Shown: positions 5,726 through 5,876 of the stretch, one piece after another
Numbering within the stretch: the first letter of the stretch is position 1
Layout of the letters: every line of letters begins with the position of its first letter
Assembly (NCBI GenBank): GCA_900546385.1
Contig: URCT01000135.1
Location: 1-5,876, forward strand
Direction of reading: 5' to 3'
DNA length: 5,876 nt
Origin: an uncultured Eubacteriales bacterium
GTDB taxonomy: Bacteria; Bacillota; Clostridia; Oscillospirales; CAG-382
The notes under the pieces: generated by a model
What the model was told of the DNA's origin: nothing
The model's database searches: none
What the model saw: only the letters and a program-made list of their open reading frames with translations
Translations under genes and position numbers: made by a program

Positions 5726-5735
5726 AGGTGATCCA
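5726..5735 (+). promoter_or_regulatory. Extended Shine-Dalgarno of the rightmost gene
   Basis: AGGTGATCCA is complementary to the 16S rRNA 3' end over ten bases, including the first base of ATG 5735. Aligned to the usual GGAGG core, this puts ATG 5735 at a normal distance and favours it over the in-frame ATG at 5741. Confidence 0.65.
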
Positions 5736-5876
5736 TGCATATGAATCTCGAAAATCAGTCCATAACCCGGTTGTTTTTCTGCGACGACAGTTTGTTGGTG
5801 GCAGAAATCATTAAAGACTATACACAGGCGGCACTTCCCAAAGAACGTGCGTTTGATTTGCGCGTGTTTGACGATC
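5735..5876 (+). CDS. N-terminal fragment, possibly DNA polymerase III subunit delta
   Basis: The frame is open for 47 residues to the window end, starting MHMNLENQSITRLFFCDD. A hydrophobic strand followed by acidic residues (RLFFCDDSLLVAEII, 12-26), then a helix and FDLRVFDD (40-47), resembles the start of HolA. In HolA, a YLLxGDExFLxxE-type segment precedes a FNVSVFDG-type strand. HolA is the clamp-loader subunit that opens the beta sliding clamp. Too little is present to be sure: the usual glycine of the GDE/GEE segment is Cys-Asp here, and the AAA+-like remainder lies outside. It has its own promoter and a strong ribosome site. It could instead be an unrelated hypothetical protein. Confidence 0.5.
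   Translation, partial: MHMNLENQSITRLFFCDDSLLVAEIIKDYTQAALPKERAFDLRVFDD

Noticed and set aside
1..5876. CRISPR array, tRNA/rRNA, insertion sequence, riboswitch or prophage genes
   Set aside because: I looked on both strands and saw no regularly spaced repeats, cloverleaf-like segments, transposase motifs, terminal inverted repeats or known riboswitch cores.

Overview
The window looks like chromosomal DNA from an anaerobic, low-oxygen Firmicute of the class Clostridia, with roughly balanced base composition. Several things point there: purine-rich Shine-Dalgarno sites, sigma-A type promoters (TTGACT-17-TATAAT and TTGCAA-17-TATAAT), a hybrid cluster protein with the close-set N-terminal cysteine pattern of anaerobes, a CotJC-type manganese catalase, a DUF3343/desulfurase pair, and an ApbE/Gx/NusG_II set. 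The species cannot be named from the sequence.

Layout. Everything from 1 to 3978 reads leftward; 4008 to the end reads rightward. The left operon (1975 down to 1, running off the window) has its own strong promoter at 2005-2033. In order it encodes a glyoxalase II-like metallo-hydrolase, a NusG domain II protein with one membrane anchor, a Gx-family membrane protein (HepS-like), and the N-terminal third of an ApbE lipoprotein (FAD:protein FMN transferase). All joints overlap by 4 or 11 bases. A second leftward group (3978 down to 2093, ending in a terminator at 2046-2077) holds a 5'-truncated manganese catalase, a small DUF3343 protein and a class V aminotransferase of the cysteine desulfurase type. 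The last two overlap by 4 bases and probably handle persulfide sulfur or selenium together.

On the right, a complete class I hybrid cluster protein (hcp, 4008-5570) keeps all its iron-sulfur ligands and is closed by a 12-bp terminator hairpin. A clean promoter and an extended Shine-Dalgarno site then lead into a gene cut by the window end, tentatively DNA polymerase III delta (holA).

How the genes fit together. The ApbE/Gx/NusG_II set belongs to extracytosolic flavin redox chemistry; the protein that ApbE would flavinylate is not visible. Hcp and manganese catalase point to nitrosative and peroxide stress handling in an anaerobe. The catalase, however, has lost its first metal-ligand helix, has no convincing start codon in its own frame, and meets hcp across a short interval containing a perfect 10-bp tandem repeat. 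That junction is the most unusual spot in the window. I see no clear novel multi-gene system here. No stretch longer than 300 bases lacks a gene; the two larger gaps (1976-2092 and 5571-5734) hold terminators and promoters.
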